Shown here in pieces: positions 32,944 to 41,352 of a DNA stretch of 64,000 bases. The notes beneath the pieces are model-generated. The model searched no databases. It worked only from the letters and a program-made list of their open reading frames with translations, and was not told where the DNA came from. Numbering within the stretch: the first letter of the stretch is position 1; every line of letters starts with the position of its first letter. Origin of the DNA: Pseudomonas grandcourensis (lineage in GTDB: Bacteria > Pseudomonadota > Gammaproteobacteria > Pseudomonadales > Pseudomonadaceae); assembly GCF_039909015.1 (NCBI RefSeq), contig NZ_CP150919.1:4378501-4442500 (forward strand), read 5' to 3'. The translations under genes and the position numbers were made by a program.

Positions 32944-34697
32944 TGGGCGACTCCGAGTTCAACACTGGCACGTTTATGTTTCGCCAACTTCACGCTGAGC
33001 GTCTGAGCGATCGCCACCACCACCATGGTGACAACCAAAAGTAATACGCTAGCGGCAGCCACCGCCTCGTAATTTCCGCCATCCTTGTAGTTGTAAATCA
33101 ACGTCGTCATGACGTTAGTGCTGGGTGTTATCAAGAACACCGCAGCTGATAGTTCGCGCATCACTGGGATAAACACCAACAGCCATCCTGAAATCAGTCC
33201 GGATCTCATCAGCGGAGCTGTGATACTGATGAATGTCTTCGACTCACTGGCACCCAGGATCCGGGCGACCCGCTCCAGGTCCGGACTGATACCCTTGAGC
33301 ATTGCCCCGCCATGCGAATAGGCGATAGGCAGGAACGTCGCGACGAACGCCGCAATGATGATCGCCGAGGTCCCGTAAAGACTTAGGGGTGGCTGGGTAT
33401 AGGCTGCGAAGAAGCCCACCGACAATACAATTCCGGGAATGATGATCGGTAGATTGGTCAACGCCGCAATGATGGTCGTTCCCGCAACCAAGCGGCGCTC
33501 GACGATGTAAGCGATCAAAGTGCCGAGCAGTACGCAAAGACTGGCGCCGATGGCGCCATAGGCCAATGAGTTGATAATCGCCGCCTGAGTTTCAGCGTTC
33601 TCCAGGACTGCCCATCGATACCAGTGAAACGTCAGATTGCTCAGCGATGGCCCCTGACCCCAGGCTTTGCAGAGAGAAACGACGATCAAGGCGAAGTAAG
33701 GCAGGATCACCGCCGTCACCGGGACAATCAGCGCGAACAACAACCCGGCCCAGCGCCACCCTTTCAGATCAATGCTGCGGCCCGCCCGGCTCTTGCCACC
33801 GATCATTACAAAACGTCTGCGGCCAAGAATTTTTTTGCGTACCCAGAACAACCCACCGGTGAGCAAAAGGAGCGGCATGCAATACGCTGCCGCCATGTAC
33901 AACTCGGGCGGGAACAACTGATAGAACTCGGCCAGTTTGGTGGTGACAACCGATGTTCCTGAGGGCGTGAGCAGAAAGGCGGGAACGCCGAACAGGGTCA
34001 TCCCCTGAATGAAGGACAAAATGAAACCCACGATGACCGAAGGCATCACCATCGGAATGGTCACGCTGAACATTGTGCGTAGTACGCTGGCGCCGAGCGT
34101 CGTCGCCGCGTCTTCAAGCTCGACCGCCATTTCATCGAGGGCGCTGGCGACAATGGTGAAGGTATACGGGACGGTATAGATGGCGCAGACAAAGATCGCG
34201 CCACCCATCGAGTAGATGTTGAACAGAGCCAAATCGCTGCCCGACATTTGTCGATAGAACGTATTCAGCCAGCCGGCATTAGGTGCCGCAAGTAGAATCC
34301 AGCCCAGTGCACCGATGAACGACGGGGTCACGAAAGCCCCCAACGTGAGCATCCTGATGAGTCCCCGGCCGGGCATGTTGGTACGCGCCACCAACCAGGC
34401 CAGCGGAACACCCAGCAGCGTTGAGATCGCTGCGGTTGAAAACGCCAGAATAATCGAATTGATAATCGGCTGGAGCATGCCTTTGGCAGTCACCAGACGC
34501 ACGTAATTGTTCAGCGTCCATTGTTGCGTGGTGTCATCGTGCATGCTGTTGAACAGAATCCAGCCGACCGGTTGCGCAACCAACAAGAACAGCGCCGCCA
34601 GAACCACGCTCACTACGGTCCAACGCACCCAAGGTCGGTGTCGTCGAATCTCGGCGCCAACGGTCGCCGAGGAAGTGCCTATCGCAAAAACGCCCAT
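32940..34697 (-). CDS. ABC importer permease, two fused membrane domains
   Basis: Inner-membrane permease of about 585 residues with twelve or so membrane segments in two homologous halves, each with an EAA-type loop (the first near ELEDAATTLGASVLRTM, the second near LERVARILGASESKTF). Fused two-domain permeases of this kind are typical of FbpB-like iron and related organic-ion systems. ATG 34697 (MGVFAIG) follows CAGGAG; the open frame extends to 34763 and would overlap the binding-protein gene. It belongs with the ATPase and binding protein around it. Confidence 0.88.
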   Translation of the reverse strand: MGVFAIGTSSATVGAEIRRHRPWVRWTVVSVVLAALFLLVAQPVGWILFNSMHDDTTQQWTLNNYVRLVTAKGMLQPIINSIILAFSTAAISTLLGVPLAWLVARTNMPGRGLIRMLTLGAFVTPSFIGALGWILLAAPNAGWLNTFYRQMSGSDLALFNIYSMGGAIFVCAIYTVPYTFTIVASALDEMAVELEDAATTLGASVLRTMFSVTIPMVMPSVIVGFILSFIQGMTLFGVPAFLLTPSGTSVVTTKLAEFYQLFPPELYMAAAYCMPLLLLTGGLFWVRKKILGRRRFVMIGGKSRAGRSIDLKGWRWAGLLFALIVPVTAVILPYFALIVVSLCKAWGQGPSLSNLTFHWYRWAVLENAETQAAIINSLAYGAIGASLCVLLGTLIAYIVERRLVAGTTIIAALTNLPIIIPGIVLSVGFFAAYTQPPLSLYGTSAIIIAAFVATFLPIAYSHGGAMLKGISPDLERVARILGASESKTFISITAPLMRSGLISGWLLVFIPVMRELSAAVFLITPSTNVMTTLIYNYKDGGNYEAVAAASVLLLVVTMVVVAIAQTLSVKLAKHKRASVELGVAQ

Positions 34698-34755
34698 AAA
34701 GGGGTCACTCCTGAGTCTGCCGTCGCCAGGCCGCCAGGGCCTGGCGGGTATTGTT

Positions 34756-35793
34756 TCAACCAATGATGTCCTTCCACTTGGCGATACCTTCAGCGACTTC
34801 GGCCGCCAGGTCTTCAGGTGGATTGCGGTACCAGGTTATCTGGGACAGGCTGCGGTCCTCGGCCCATGGAACATCAGTGCGCAATGTCGGCCAGAAATTG
34901 GCCGCCAGGATTTGCGAGACTTCAGGGTCATACAAAAAGTCGGAGAACAGCTTCGCCGCGTTCGGGTGCGGAGCTTTCAGTGGAATGGCACTCAAGCCCA
35001 GGTTGAGGATGGTGCCGTCGGTTGGGGTAACCACGTTTATCGGGTTGCCAGCCGCTTTCTGCGTCAGCGAATAACTGAATGGCGCACCCAGACCCACGAG
35101 GCGCTCGCCTGAAAGAATGTCGGTAACAGTATCCACGTTCGATTGGCCGACCTTGGGGTTCAGCTTTGCCAGTTCTTTGAGGTAATGGTCGCCGTACTTT
35201 TTACGGATCGCCACCACCCAGGAAGCAACATCACCGGAGAAGGACGGGCTGCCGACCGTCAGCTTGTTGGCCCATTGAGCGTCCAGTGCAGCCTCCCATG
35301 AAGCAGGTGCTGTGGTGACTTTGTCTGACTGATAATTTAGGCTGGTCAGGCTAATGGCGCCGACCTGGAAGGTGTCGTCCTTGTCCAGCCCCTGGAATTC
35401 CTGCGGCAGAAACGCCGTACCCGCCGGTTTGTAGGGCATTAATGCGCCGATCTTTTTCAGCTCCAGGTAGTGAAGTATGTTGGTACTGCCCAGCGAGTCG
35501 CAGTTGGGCGCATTATTCTGCAGCTCGAGACGTAATCGGGTGTAGATGGTTTGCGATGCCTGACGCAGCAGGTTGACCTTGATCCCAGGGTAGCGACGGG
35601 TGAACGCGTCGCGGATGGCTTCGATGGTCCTTTGTTCATAGGACCCCCAGTAAAGGTTGAGTGCACCTTCTTTCTGCGCAGCTGCGTACAGCGATTCGTC
35701 GGCAGCGAACGAGGGACGAATCAATCCCGCTGCTAAACCTGCACCCGCGATGCCACTCGCTTGCAAAAATCTGCGCCGTGTAAATTCGACCAT
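34756..35793 (-). CDS. ABC importer substrate-binding protein with Tat signal
   Basis: Periplasmic binding protein of 345 residues, extracellular-solute-binding family 1/6 (FbpA/PotD-like). The N-terminus TRRRFLQASGIAGAGLAAGL is a twin-arginine signal with cleavage after RPSFA near residue 30, so it is exported folded. The mature part starts ESLYAAAQKEGALNLYWGS, typical of iron or small organic-anion binding. The tyrosine set of ferric-binding proteins is not obvious by eye. Placed next to CoA-pathway genes, it may import the carboxylate rather than iron. Confidence 0.88.
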   Translation of the reverse strand: MVEFTRRRFLQASGIAGAGLAAGLIRPSFAADESLYAAAQKEGALNLYWGSYEQRTIEAIRDAFTRRYPGIKVNLLRQASQTIYTRLRLELQNNAPNCDSLGSTNILHYLELKKIGALMPYKPAGTAFLPQEFQGLDKDDTFQVGAISLTSLNYQSDKVTTAPASWEAALDAQWANKLTVGSPSFSGDVASWVVAIRKKYGDHYLKELAKLNPKVGQSNVDTVTDILSGERLVGLGAPFSYSLTQKAAGNPINVVTPTDGTILNLGLSAIPLKAPHPNAAKLFSDFLYDPEVSQILAANFWPTLRTDVPWAEDRSLSQITWYRNPPEDLAAEVAEGIAKWKDIIG

Positions 35794-35855
35794 ATCGCTG
35801 CCCCTTCGCCTGTTGCTGCTTGATTATTGTGAGTGGAAAGCAGTGTTTCAGTGGT

Positions 35856-36605
35856 TCAGTAATCGCCTGTCGTTGCGCCGCCATCGACAATGAGAACTTG
35901 CCCGCTCATGTAACTGGCGTCGTCGGAGGCGAGGAACGCCACCACGGAGGCAATTTCTGCAGGTTGTGCGGGCCGGCCCAGTGGCATTCTTGCGATCCAG
36001 CGCGCCCTGATCTCCTCTGGAACACTCGCGAGAATAGATGTCTCTACGATCCCGGGGGCTACGGCGTTGACCAATACACCGTGGCGCGCCGCTTCCAGGG
36101 CGACGGTGTGAGTCAATCCCACCACGCCCGCCTTCGCCGATGAATAATTCGATTGACCGTAGGTGCCCAGGATCGCAGTGGAAGCGATATTGATGATCCT
36201 GCCCCAACCGCGCCCAACCATGGCCGCCAACCCGAATTGACACCCCATCCAGGAGCCACGCAGGTTGACGTCAATCACGGTTTCCCAGTCTTCATCAGTC
36301 ATCTTCATCAAGGTTCTATCACGCACGATGCCTGCCACGTTCACCAGAATGTCGACGGCTTTGAAGGCTGGCGGCAGATCAACCATGACCGCGGTCCAAC
36401 TAGCGCGGCTCGAAACGTCGAGAGTGACCGCTGCCGCCTGATAACCCTGGGAGGTCAGTGAGCAAGCCAGTTCGACTGCACCGGGGCCGAGGTCGGCAAT
36501 GATGACCGCTGCGCCCTCTTGCGCCAGGCGCTGACAGATAGCCGAGCCAATGCCGCCCGCACCGCCCGTGATCAACGCGACATGCCCGTCCAAGCGAGTG
36601 TTCAT
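35856..36605 (-). CDS. Short-chain dehydrogenase (3-hydroxyacyl-CoA type)
   Basis: Classical SDR of 249 residues: TGGAGGIGSAIC at the nucleotide site, NVAG near residue 87, catalytic Ser in INIASTAILG and Tyr/Lys in YSSAK near residue 152. Its ATG overlaps the MaoC stop (ATGA), so it is coupled to that gene. In a thiolase-MaoC-SDR set it would oxidise a 3-hydroxyacyl-CoA before thiolytic cleavage. The catalytic residues are intact, unlike the SDR at 8724. Confidence 0.9.
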   Translation of the reverse strand: MNTRLDGHVALITGGAGGIGSAICQRLAQEGAAVIIADLGPGAVELACSLTSQGYQAAAVTLDVSSRASWTAVMVDLPPAFKAVDILVNVAGIVRDRTLMKMTDEDWETVIDVNLRGSWMGCQFGLAAMVGRGWGRIINIASTAILGTYGQSNYSSAKAGVVGLTHTVALEAARHGVLVNAVAPGIVETSILASVPEEIRARWIARMPLGRPAQPAEIASVVAFLASDDASYMSGQVLIVDGGATTGDY

Positions 36606-37057
36606 GATTCGCTCCCTGTGCGGCATGCGACCGCAAATACGTCTTCGCCTTCCTGCACCACTTCACCGCTCTGATTGAGCAGGCGCAGCCTGACTCTGAC
36701 AATGCCCCGCGAAGGGTTTGAATTGCTTTTGCGCAAGTCTTCGATTTCAGCCACGTAATGCAGCGTGTCACCCGCGAAAACCGGTGCGACGAATCGGCGA
36801 TGGGTCTCAAGAAAGGCAATGATTGCCCAGTCATCAACACTCGAGCGCAGCCCGGTACTCATGGAGTGAGCCAACATGCCATGGGCGATTCGCCGCCCGA
36901 AGGGGCCTCGACGCGCAGATTCCTCATCCATATGAATCGGGTTGAAATCCCCAGACAATCCTGCAAACAGGACGATGTGCGCTTCTGTCAGTGTGATGCG
37001 CGACGACACCAACGACTGTGTGGCTACCAGGTCGTCAAAGTATTGAGTGGAACTCAT
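36602..37057 (-). CDS. MaoC-like hydratase (hot-dog fold)
   Basis: (R)-enoyl-CoA hydratase-like protein of 151 residues. The hydratase motif is in FAGLSGDFNPIHMDEESARRGPFGRRIAHGML, residues ~33-65, with the Asp-x4-His pair intact. AAGGAG stands six bases before ATG 37057, and the start overlaps the stop of the DUF35 gene. It likely adds water to an alpha,beta-unsaturated acyl-CoA, giving the substrate of the coupled SDR. Confidence 0.88.
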   Translation of the reverse strand: MSSTQYFDDLVATQSLVSSRITLTEAHIVLFAGLSGDFNPIHMDEESARRGPFGRRIAHGMLAHSMSTGLRSSVDDWAIIAFLETHRRFVAPVFAGDTLHYVAEIEDLRKSNSNPSRGIVRVRLRLLNQSGEVVQEGEDVFAVACRTGSES

Positions 37058-37455
37058 GGGTGGCTCCTTGGGCGGAAAACCGGCAACGAGGTGGATGAAT
37101 CCGTTTCGATGAACGCAACCGAAACGTCCATACCGATGGTGATCTCGTCGAACGCAATGCCGTGAAGTTGCGACAGCATCAGCGGACCTTCTGCTAGCTC
37201 GACGAGGGCGCACACATAAGGTGTCTCCAGCCGTGAGTGCCCACGATGGATAACCGAATAGGTAAACAGCGTGCCGCGCCCGCTGACTTGCACCCATTCG
37301 GGCTTTATCGCCAGATCGTCCAGGCAATGGTCCCGTGGGTACCACTGCCATGCACCGGACACAGGGTTGCGTTGAACGAGCAAGCGTCCTTCCCGAAGAG
37401 CGGCCCACCAGGGTGCCGACATGGCGTCGGTGACAACAGGACTCAAAGTGGTCAT
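37054..37455 (-). CDS. DUF35 OB-fold protein lacking its zinc ribbon
   Basis: Small thiolase partner of 133 residues. The C-terminal OB-fold is clear (GRGTLFTYSVIHRG, ALVELAEGPLMLSQLHG). The N-terminal part keeps the spacing of a zinc ribbon (LLVQRNPVSGAWQWYPRDHC) but has only one of the four Cys. Such proteins pair with thiolase-like enzymes of the lipid-transfer type in steroid and other acyl-CoA pathways. It lies 12 bases after the thiolase-like gene and overlaps the MaoC start. Confidence 0.85.
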   Translation of the reverse strand: MTTLSPVVTDAMSAPWWAALREGRLLVQRNPVSGAWQWYPRDHCLDDLAIKPEWVQVSGRGTLFTYSVIHRGHSRLETPYVCALVELAEGPLMLSQLHGIAFDEITIGMDVSVAFIETDSSTSLPVFRPRSHP

Positions 37456-37467
37456 ATCGCTGGCTCC

Positions 37468-38634
37468 TCAGACGGTCAAAATGACAGTGGCTGCGGCACA
37501 GAACGTTCCGCCCAACCCATGAACCAACGCGACCTCCGCGTCTTTCACCTGCACCCCTGGCCCTTCACCGCGCAACTGCCGGACGCCCTCAATCAAAGCC
37601 AGCAGACCGCGCTTGCCCGGATGGTTCGACGCCAGTCCACCACCGTCGGTGTTGCAGGGCAGAGAGCCACTGATGCTCAAATGGCCGTCCGCCACGAACC
37701 GCCCGCTTTCGCCCCGAGGACAGAATCCAAGGTCCTCAAGCGCCAACATCGGCGTGATCGTAAAGGCATCGTAGAGCTGCACCACGTCGACATCACCAGG
37801 CGTCAACCCGGCCATTTCAAATGCTCGGGGACCAGTACGAGCAGCAGGCGTGATGAGTTCGCGGGACATCTGGCTGATTTGAGTGCGCTGTGTGGCCATG
37901 CCAAAGCCGCTCACGCAGACCGGCCGGGCTCGGCAATCAAGGGCTCGTTCCCGGCTGGTCATCACGATAGCGCCGCCGCCGTCCGTCACGACGCAGCAAT
38001 CGAGCCGGTGCAAAGGTGAAGCGATCATCGAGGAATTGAGCACGTCTTCGACGGTAATCGATTTTCGGCCCAGAAAGGCATCCGGATTTTCAGCCGCGTG
38101 TTGCCGGAATGTCACCGCCACCTGAGCTAGCTGCTCTACCGTGGTGCCATAGAGGTGCATATGACGCTGGGCGTACATCGCATACGTAGAAATGAGCGTC
38201 GGTGCGAAGGGCAACTCGAATTGACCAGGCCCCGCCGGAAGGACGAAAGGGTCGAATGACGGAGTCTTCAACGGCCACCAGCGCGGTGAGGCGGCGTAAC
38301 TGATAACCACGACATCCGCCAGCCCGGCAGCAATCGCCACCGCCGCCTGTGCGGTATGCACCAGATAGGAACAACCCCCCACGTCGGTGCTGTCGAACCA
38401 GCGCGGCTCAATGCCCAGGTACTCGGCCATTTCGGTAACGCTGTTGACACCGCCCCCCTCGGCCCAGTCGCCGGAAGCCACACATAAGCCGTCTACGTCT
38501 CCGAGCGTCAGCCCGGCCTGGGCCAGCGCTGCCTGGATGCATTCCACCTGGATCGCGAAAGGATGGACATTGGGCGCATCCCTTCGTGGTGACTCATAGG
38601 CGCCGACAATGGCGGCGCGTTCGGAAACGTTCAA
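37468..38634 (-). CDS. Thiolase-like acyltransferase (lipid-transfer-protein type)
   Basis: Thiolase-superfamily protein of 388 residues, likely cleaving a 3-oxoacyl-CoA or running a retro-aldol reaction with its DUF35 partner. The nucleophilic Cys is in STDVGGCSYLVHTA near residue 80; LYDAFTIT near residue 290, GGGLASNHPGKRG near residue 340 and HGLGGTFCAAA near the C-terminus complete the site. I assign a TTG start at 38634, seven bases after CAGGAG, because it gives the family N-terminus NVSERAAIVGAYESP; the frame is open to 38751. It is the first gene of the leftward unit. Confidence 0.87.
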   Translation of the reverse strand: MNVSERAAIVGAYESPRRDAPNVHPFAIQVECIQAALAQAGLTLGDVDGLCVASGDWAEGGGVNSVTEMAEYLGIEPRWFDSTDVGGCSYLVHTAQAAVAIAAGLADVVVISYAASPRWWPLKTPSFDPFVLPAGPGQFELPFAPTLISTYAMYAQRHMHLYGTTVEQLAQVAVTFRQHAAENPDAFLGRKSITVEDVLNSSMIASPLHRLDCCVVTDGGGAIVMTSRERALDCRARPVCVSGFGMATQRTQISQMSRELITPAARTGPRAFEMAGLTPGDVDVVQLYDAFTITPMLALEDLGFCPRGESGRFVADGHLSISGSLPCNTDGGGLASNHPGKRGLLALIEGVRQLRGEGPGVQVKDAEVALVHGLGGTFCAAATVILTV

Positions 38635-38713
38635 GGCATACTCCTGAAAAGATCGAAAGCCGTGGCCCACAAATTCCATCATCGGGAGGCATGCGAACAA
38701 GCAGTTAGAAAAC

Positions 38714-38749
38714 GCCAAATTGGTGCATTTAATGCACCCATTCTTTGGC
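38714..38749. promoter_or_regulatory. Nested palindromes between thiolase and LysR genes
   Basis: An inner perfect inverted repeat GGTGCATT-T-AATGCACC (38722-38738) is enclosed by an outer pair GCCAAA / TTTGGC (38714-38719 and 38744-38749). It lies in the 159-base divergent gap, 45 bases before the LysR start, and fits an operator shared by the LysR gene and the leftward thiolase unit. Confidence 0.6.
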
Positions 38750-38793
38750 ATAAGACTTGCGTTTGTCGTTAACTCTCGACGCCTGGAGTACCT

Positions 38794-39735
38794 ATGAATA
38801 GACGACTGCCGCCGCTACTCGCTGTACGCGCCTTCGAAGGATTCAGTCGTTGTGGAAGCGTGCGGCAGTGCGCCGAAGAACTATCGGTTTCGCATACCGT
38901 TATCTCCCGACATATACAGAATCTGGAAGTCGCCGTTGGTACAAAACTGGTCAAGAAATCAGGTCGCGGACTTGAGATGACGCGTGAAGGCCAGCGCTAC
39001 GCGGCACAGCTTCGACGGGCGCTGGACATCATCGCTGACGCCAGCAGCGATCTGCGTCAAGGCGAAGACGCGCTGCACGTCTGCTGTATGGCTGGCCTCG
39101 CGTCCAGGCGGTTGCTGGGAAGACTGGGCGAATTGGAAGAAGCACTCAATGGTCGTGAGCTGACACTTGAACCGACCAGTACACGCCCCGACTTCAGTCG
39201 CAATGAAGCGGATGCCGAGATTGTCTATCTGGAGGAGCTCAATCTCGGCGAGGAACTGTGCGCAGAGCTTTTCGCCCGGCCCTTGATTCGTGCAGTGGCC
39301 AGCCCCGCGTTTTGCAACCGCTTCGCCGAAGTGACCTGTGCCGAAGATTTGCTGGGTTTGCCATTGATCCATGAGCGTAACACCCAGCGCTGGTCGCAAT
39401 GGTTCAGCATTGCCGGTGTTACAGATATTCCCAGGTTGCGCGGGCCTCGACTGTGGCACGGTCACCTCACGCTCGAAGCGGCCTGTATGGGCCAGGGTGT
39501 GGCACTGGTCAGCGAGCTGCTGGCCGACGAAAAAATTGCCGCTGGCGAGCTCATCGATGTGATGCCGATGACGATTCGTCTAGGCGGGTATTACTTCATC
39601 GCCCCCACTCGAAAATGGAACGATCAAGCCATTGTCCGGCTGCGGCAATGGCTGCATTCCGTGTTCCCCGGCGAACTGGAAAAAGGCGACATTTATGCAC
39701 CAGTCAGGATCCCAACTTCCGCTTCTGCACCGTAA
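38794..39735 (+). CDS. LysR-type regulator
   Basis: LysR regulator of 313 residues, GcvA-like by its start NRRLPPLLAVRAFEGFSRCGSVRQCAEELSVSHTVISRHI. The binding domain ends with TLEAACMGQGVALVSELLADE, typical of that branch. GGAG lies about nine bases before the ATG. It is divergent from the thiolase-DUF35-MaoC-SDR unit and is followed, 30 bases on, by a thioesterase gene that may share its transcript. Confidence 0.87.
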   Translation: MNRRLPPLLAVRAFEGFSRCGSVRQCAEELSVSHTVISRHIQNLEVAVGTKLVKKSGRGLEMTREGQRYAAQLRRALDIIADASSDLRQGEDALHVCCMAGLASRRLLGRLGELEEALNGRELTLEPTSTRPDFSRNEADAEIVYLEELNLGEELCAELFARPLIRAVASPAFCNRFAEVTCAEDLLGLPLIHERNTQRWSQWFSIAGVTDIPRLRGPRLWHGHLTLEAACMGQGVALVSELLADEKIAAGELIDVMPMTIRLGGYYFIAPTRKWNDQAIVRLRQWLHSVFPGELEKGDIYAPVRIPTSASAP

Positions 39736-39765
39736 TAGTACTTTTCATAAATGAGGAGCCAGGCA

Positions 39766-40242
39766 ATGAACATCCCCCTACCGAATGGCAGACCTTACGA
39801 GAAAGCGCTGGTCAAAAGCGAATGGATTGACCTCTATGGCCATATGAATATGGCGTATTACGTCATGCTTCTCGATGATCTGGGCCATCGCATTCTGGAA
39901 CAGTTCGGGCTGGGTAAAGGGTACACACTTGAGCTTAATTGCGGGCTCTTTACCGTTGAGGCCAATCTGAAATACCTCAGGGAGGTCTGCGCGGGAGATC
40001 CACTGCGCGTGGAACTGACGCCCCTGAGCTTCGACGAAAAACGCTTGGTCACTCAGGTGGAGCTTTACCATGACGAACAAAACTATCTCAGTGCGACCAT
40101 GCGGCAGACGGCGGTGCATGTGAATCTCGACACCCGTAAAGTATGCCCATTTGGCGACGAAGGTCGGCAACGACTGCAAAGGATGATGGACGCATACACC
40201 TCCAAAGACTTCGACCTGTCGAGCCGGGTGTCTTCGGATTAG
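39766..40242 (+). CDS. Hot-dog-fold acyl-CoA thioesterase
   Basis: Thioesterase of 158 residues, 4-hydroxybenzoyl-CoA / FadM-like. The family active-site stretch is EWIDLYGHMNMAYYVMLLDD at residues ~24-43, with Asp27 followed by GHMN. ATG 39766 stands after GAGGAG; an ATG at 39751 overlaps that element and is less likely. It may release CoA from a dead-end thioester. Similar thioesterases sit beside LysR-like genes in carnitine catabolic clusters, but no carnitine dehydrogenase is seen. Confidence 0.85.
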   Translation: MNIPLPNGRPYEKALVKSEWIDLYGHMNMAYYVMLLDDLGHRILEQFGLGKGYTLELNCGLFTVEANLKYLREVCAGDPLRVELTPLSFDEKRLVTQVELYHDEQNYLSATMRQTAVHVNLDTRKVCPFGDEGRQRLQRMMDAYTSKDFDLSSRVSSD

Positions 40243-40800
40243 ATACCCTGCACGTCTTAGCAAACCAGTGGAATGCATGTATCTTTAACACTGATATTTT
40301 ACGACAAACCAGCCTGCTCAAGTCAGGCGTAACTGTTCGTTGAAATCAGCTTCAGTTGCATCATCCAGGGAGTCGTGAAACGCATCATGACGCACCCAAT
40401 CTCGGAAAAGTCGGCGAGTTTTTGGCGTGCTATGGCGAATACGCCACTTAGCTTCGAAAAAACGCGAGATAGGTTTTTTCGTTCCCGCCCAGGCCAGCGA
40501 GGAACATTGCTTGAAAGCGAATTTCTCGGCGGCGTAAGGGAACTGGCTTCCTAAGGAGAAGCCTCGACCACTTCGTCAAAATGGCTGTTGGAACATCATC
40601 TCCAACAGGAATAAGCAGATCGTGCCGTAAACTCTGTGAATCATCAGATGAACATGGTCAAACTCCCCATGCATCGTGCATCTGGTATAAATCGCGCCAC
40701 TAAATACAAGTACGGATCGCTAGCATCGAACAGCACCCTGCCCAGGGTGACCTCACTGCGTAATCAGGCCTCCCCTGGTACTGCAAATTGTAATAAGCCG
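40243..40800. other. Intergenic region with a start-less frame
   Basis: A 558-base gap between convergent genes. It contains the open minus-strand frame at 40318-40575 described separately and a hairpin CTGTTGGA / TCCAACAG (40585-40608) with an eight-base loop. The remaining part up to the NTF2-like stop shows no convincing frame. Confidence 0.5.
40318..40575 (-). pseudogene. Possible C-terminal gene remnant, unidentified
   Basis: The minus strand is open for 85 codons and ends in TGA at 40318-40320, but has no ATG, GTG or TTG in a useful place before a TGA upstream. The translation has natural-looking composition, with FEAKWRIRHSTPKTRRLFRDW and a closing acidic DSLDDATEADFNEQLRLT. I do not recognise the family. 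A decayed 3' end of a transferred gene is the simplest explanation; chance openness cannot be excluded. Confidence 0.3.
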
Positions 40801-41286
40801 TTACCAGCCCAGTTGCTTGTTAAAACCAAGGGCATCGTAGTAGTCATGCTGCGTGAGAATTTTGCCGTTCTTGAGGTGTATGAAACTAACACCCTTAAAG
40901 CTGAGGGGGCGCTGAGTAGCTGGGGTCTCGGCACTCCAGGGGCCGGTATTGGTGCCCTTGAACTCCCATTCAAAGGCAATGCTCTCGCCATTGACAATCG
41001 GCTCGCCGAACATTTTCCATTCCAAATCCGGCACCGCCTGCATGAACACCTGAATTACTTGGGACTTGGCGTTTTCGCGGCCAACTTGAGGGGTGCCCAC
41101 CGAGGCATCGAGAAACTCAACGTTATCAGAAAAGTACTCGGCCGCCGCATCCGCATTGTGGGCATTCCAAGCCTTCATATAGTCATGGATCACGCCGAGG
41201 GTATCGTTTTGGCCTGCCGCAAAACTTGCATGACTGGCCAGAACCAGAAACAGCCCGAACAGTAGTGAGTGGATTCGAGACGTCAT
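40801..41286 (-). CDS. Exported NTF2/SnoaL-like protein
   Basis: A 161-residue protein with a signal peptide (SRIHSLLFGLFLVLASHASFA, cleavage near residue 24) and a SnoaL-type cone fold: VIHDYMKAWNAHNADAAAEYFSDNVEFLD, then FEWEFKGTNTGPW and KNGKILTQHDYYDALGF. This family includes polyketide cyclases and many proteins of unknown role. The ATG at 41286 gives the signal peptide; longer frames start at a TTG. It is 66 bases downstream of the amino-acid permease gene on the same strand. Periplasmic location is predicted, function unknown. Confidence 0.78.
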   Translation of the reverse strand: MTSRIHSLLFGLFLVLASHASFAAGQNDTLGVIHDYMKAWNAHNADAAAEYFSDNVEFLDASVGTPQVGRENAKSQVIQVFMQAVPDLEWKMFGEPIVNGESIAFEWEFKGTNTGPWSAETPATQRPLSFKGVSFIHLKNGKILTQHDYYDALGFNKQLGW

Positions 41287-41352
41287 AGCCTTCAACCTTA
41301 TTGTCAGAAGATCGGTTTGCCTGCCGCGCTTAGTGGCAGGCATTGATGTCAA

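Noticed and set aside
38746..38761. TGGCAT-N5-TTGCG, a sigma-54-like -24/-12 spacing before the LysR gene at 38794
   Set aside because: The last base departs from consensus, the start point would leave a very short leader, and LysR genes rarely use sigma-54 promoters; no enhancer-binding protein gene is nearby. Probably chance.
39766..40242. Interpreting the LysR-thioesterase pair as a carnitine cluster
   Set aside because: No carnitine 3-dehydrogenase, betaine or choline transporter gene is present, and the other neighbours are a CoA beta-oxidation-like set.
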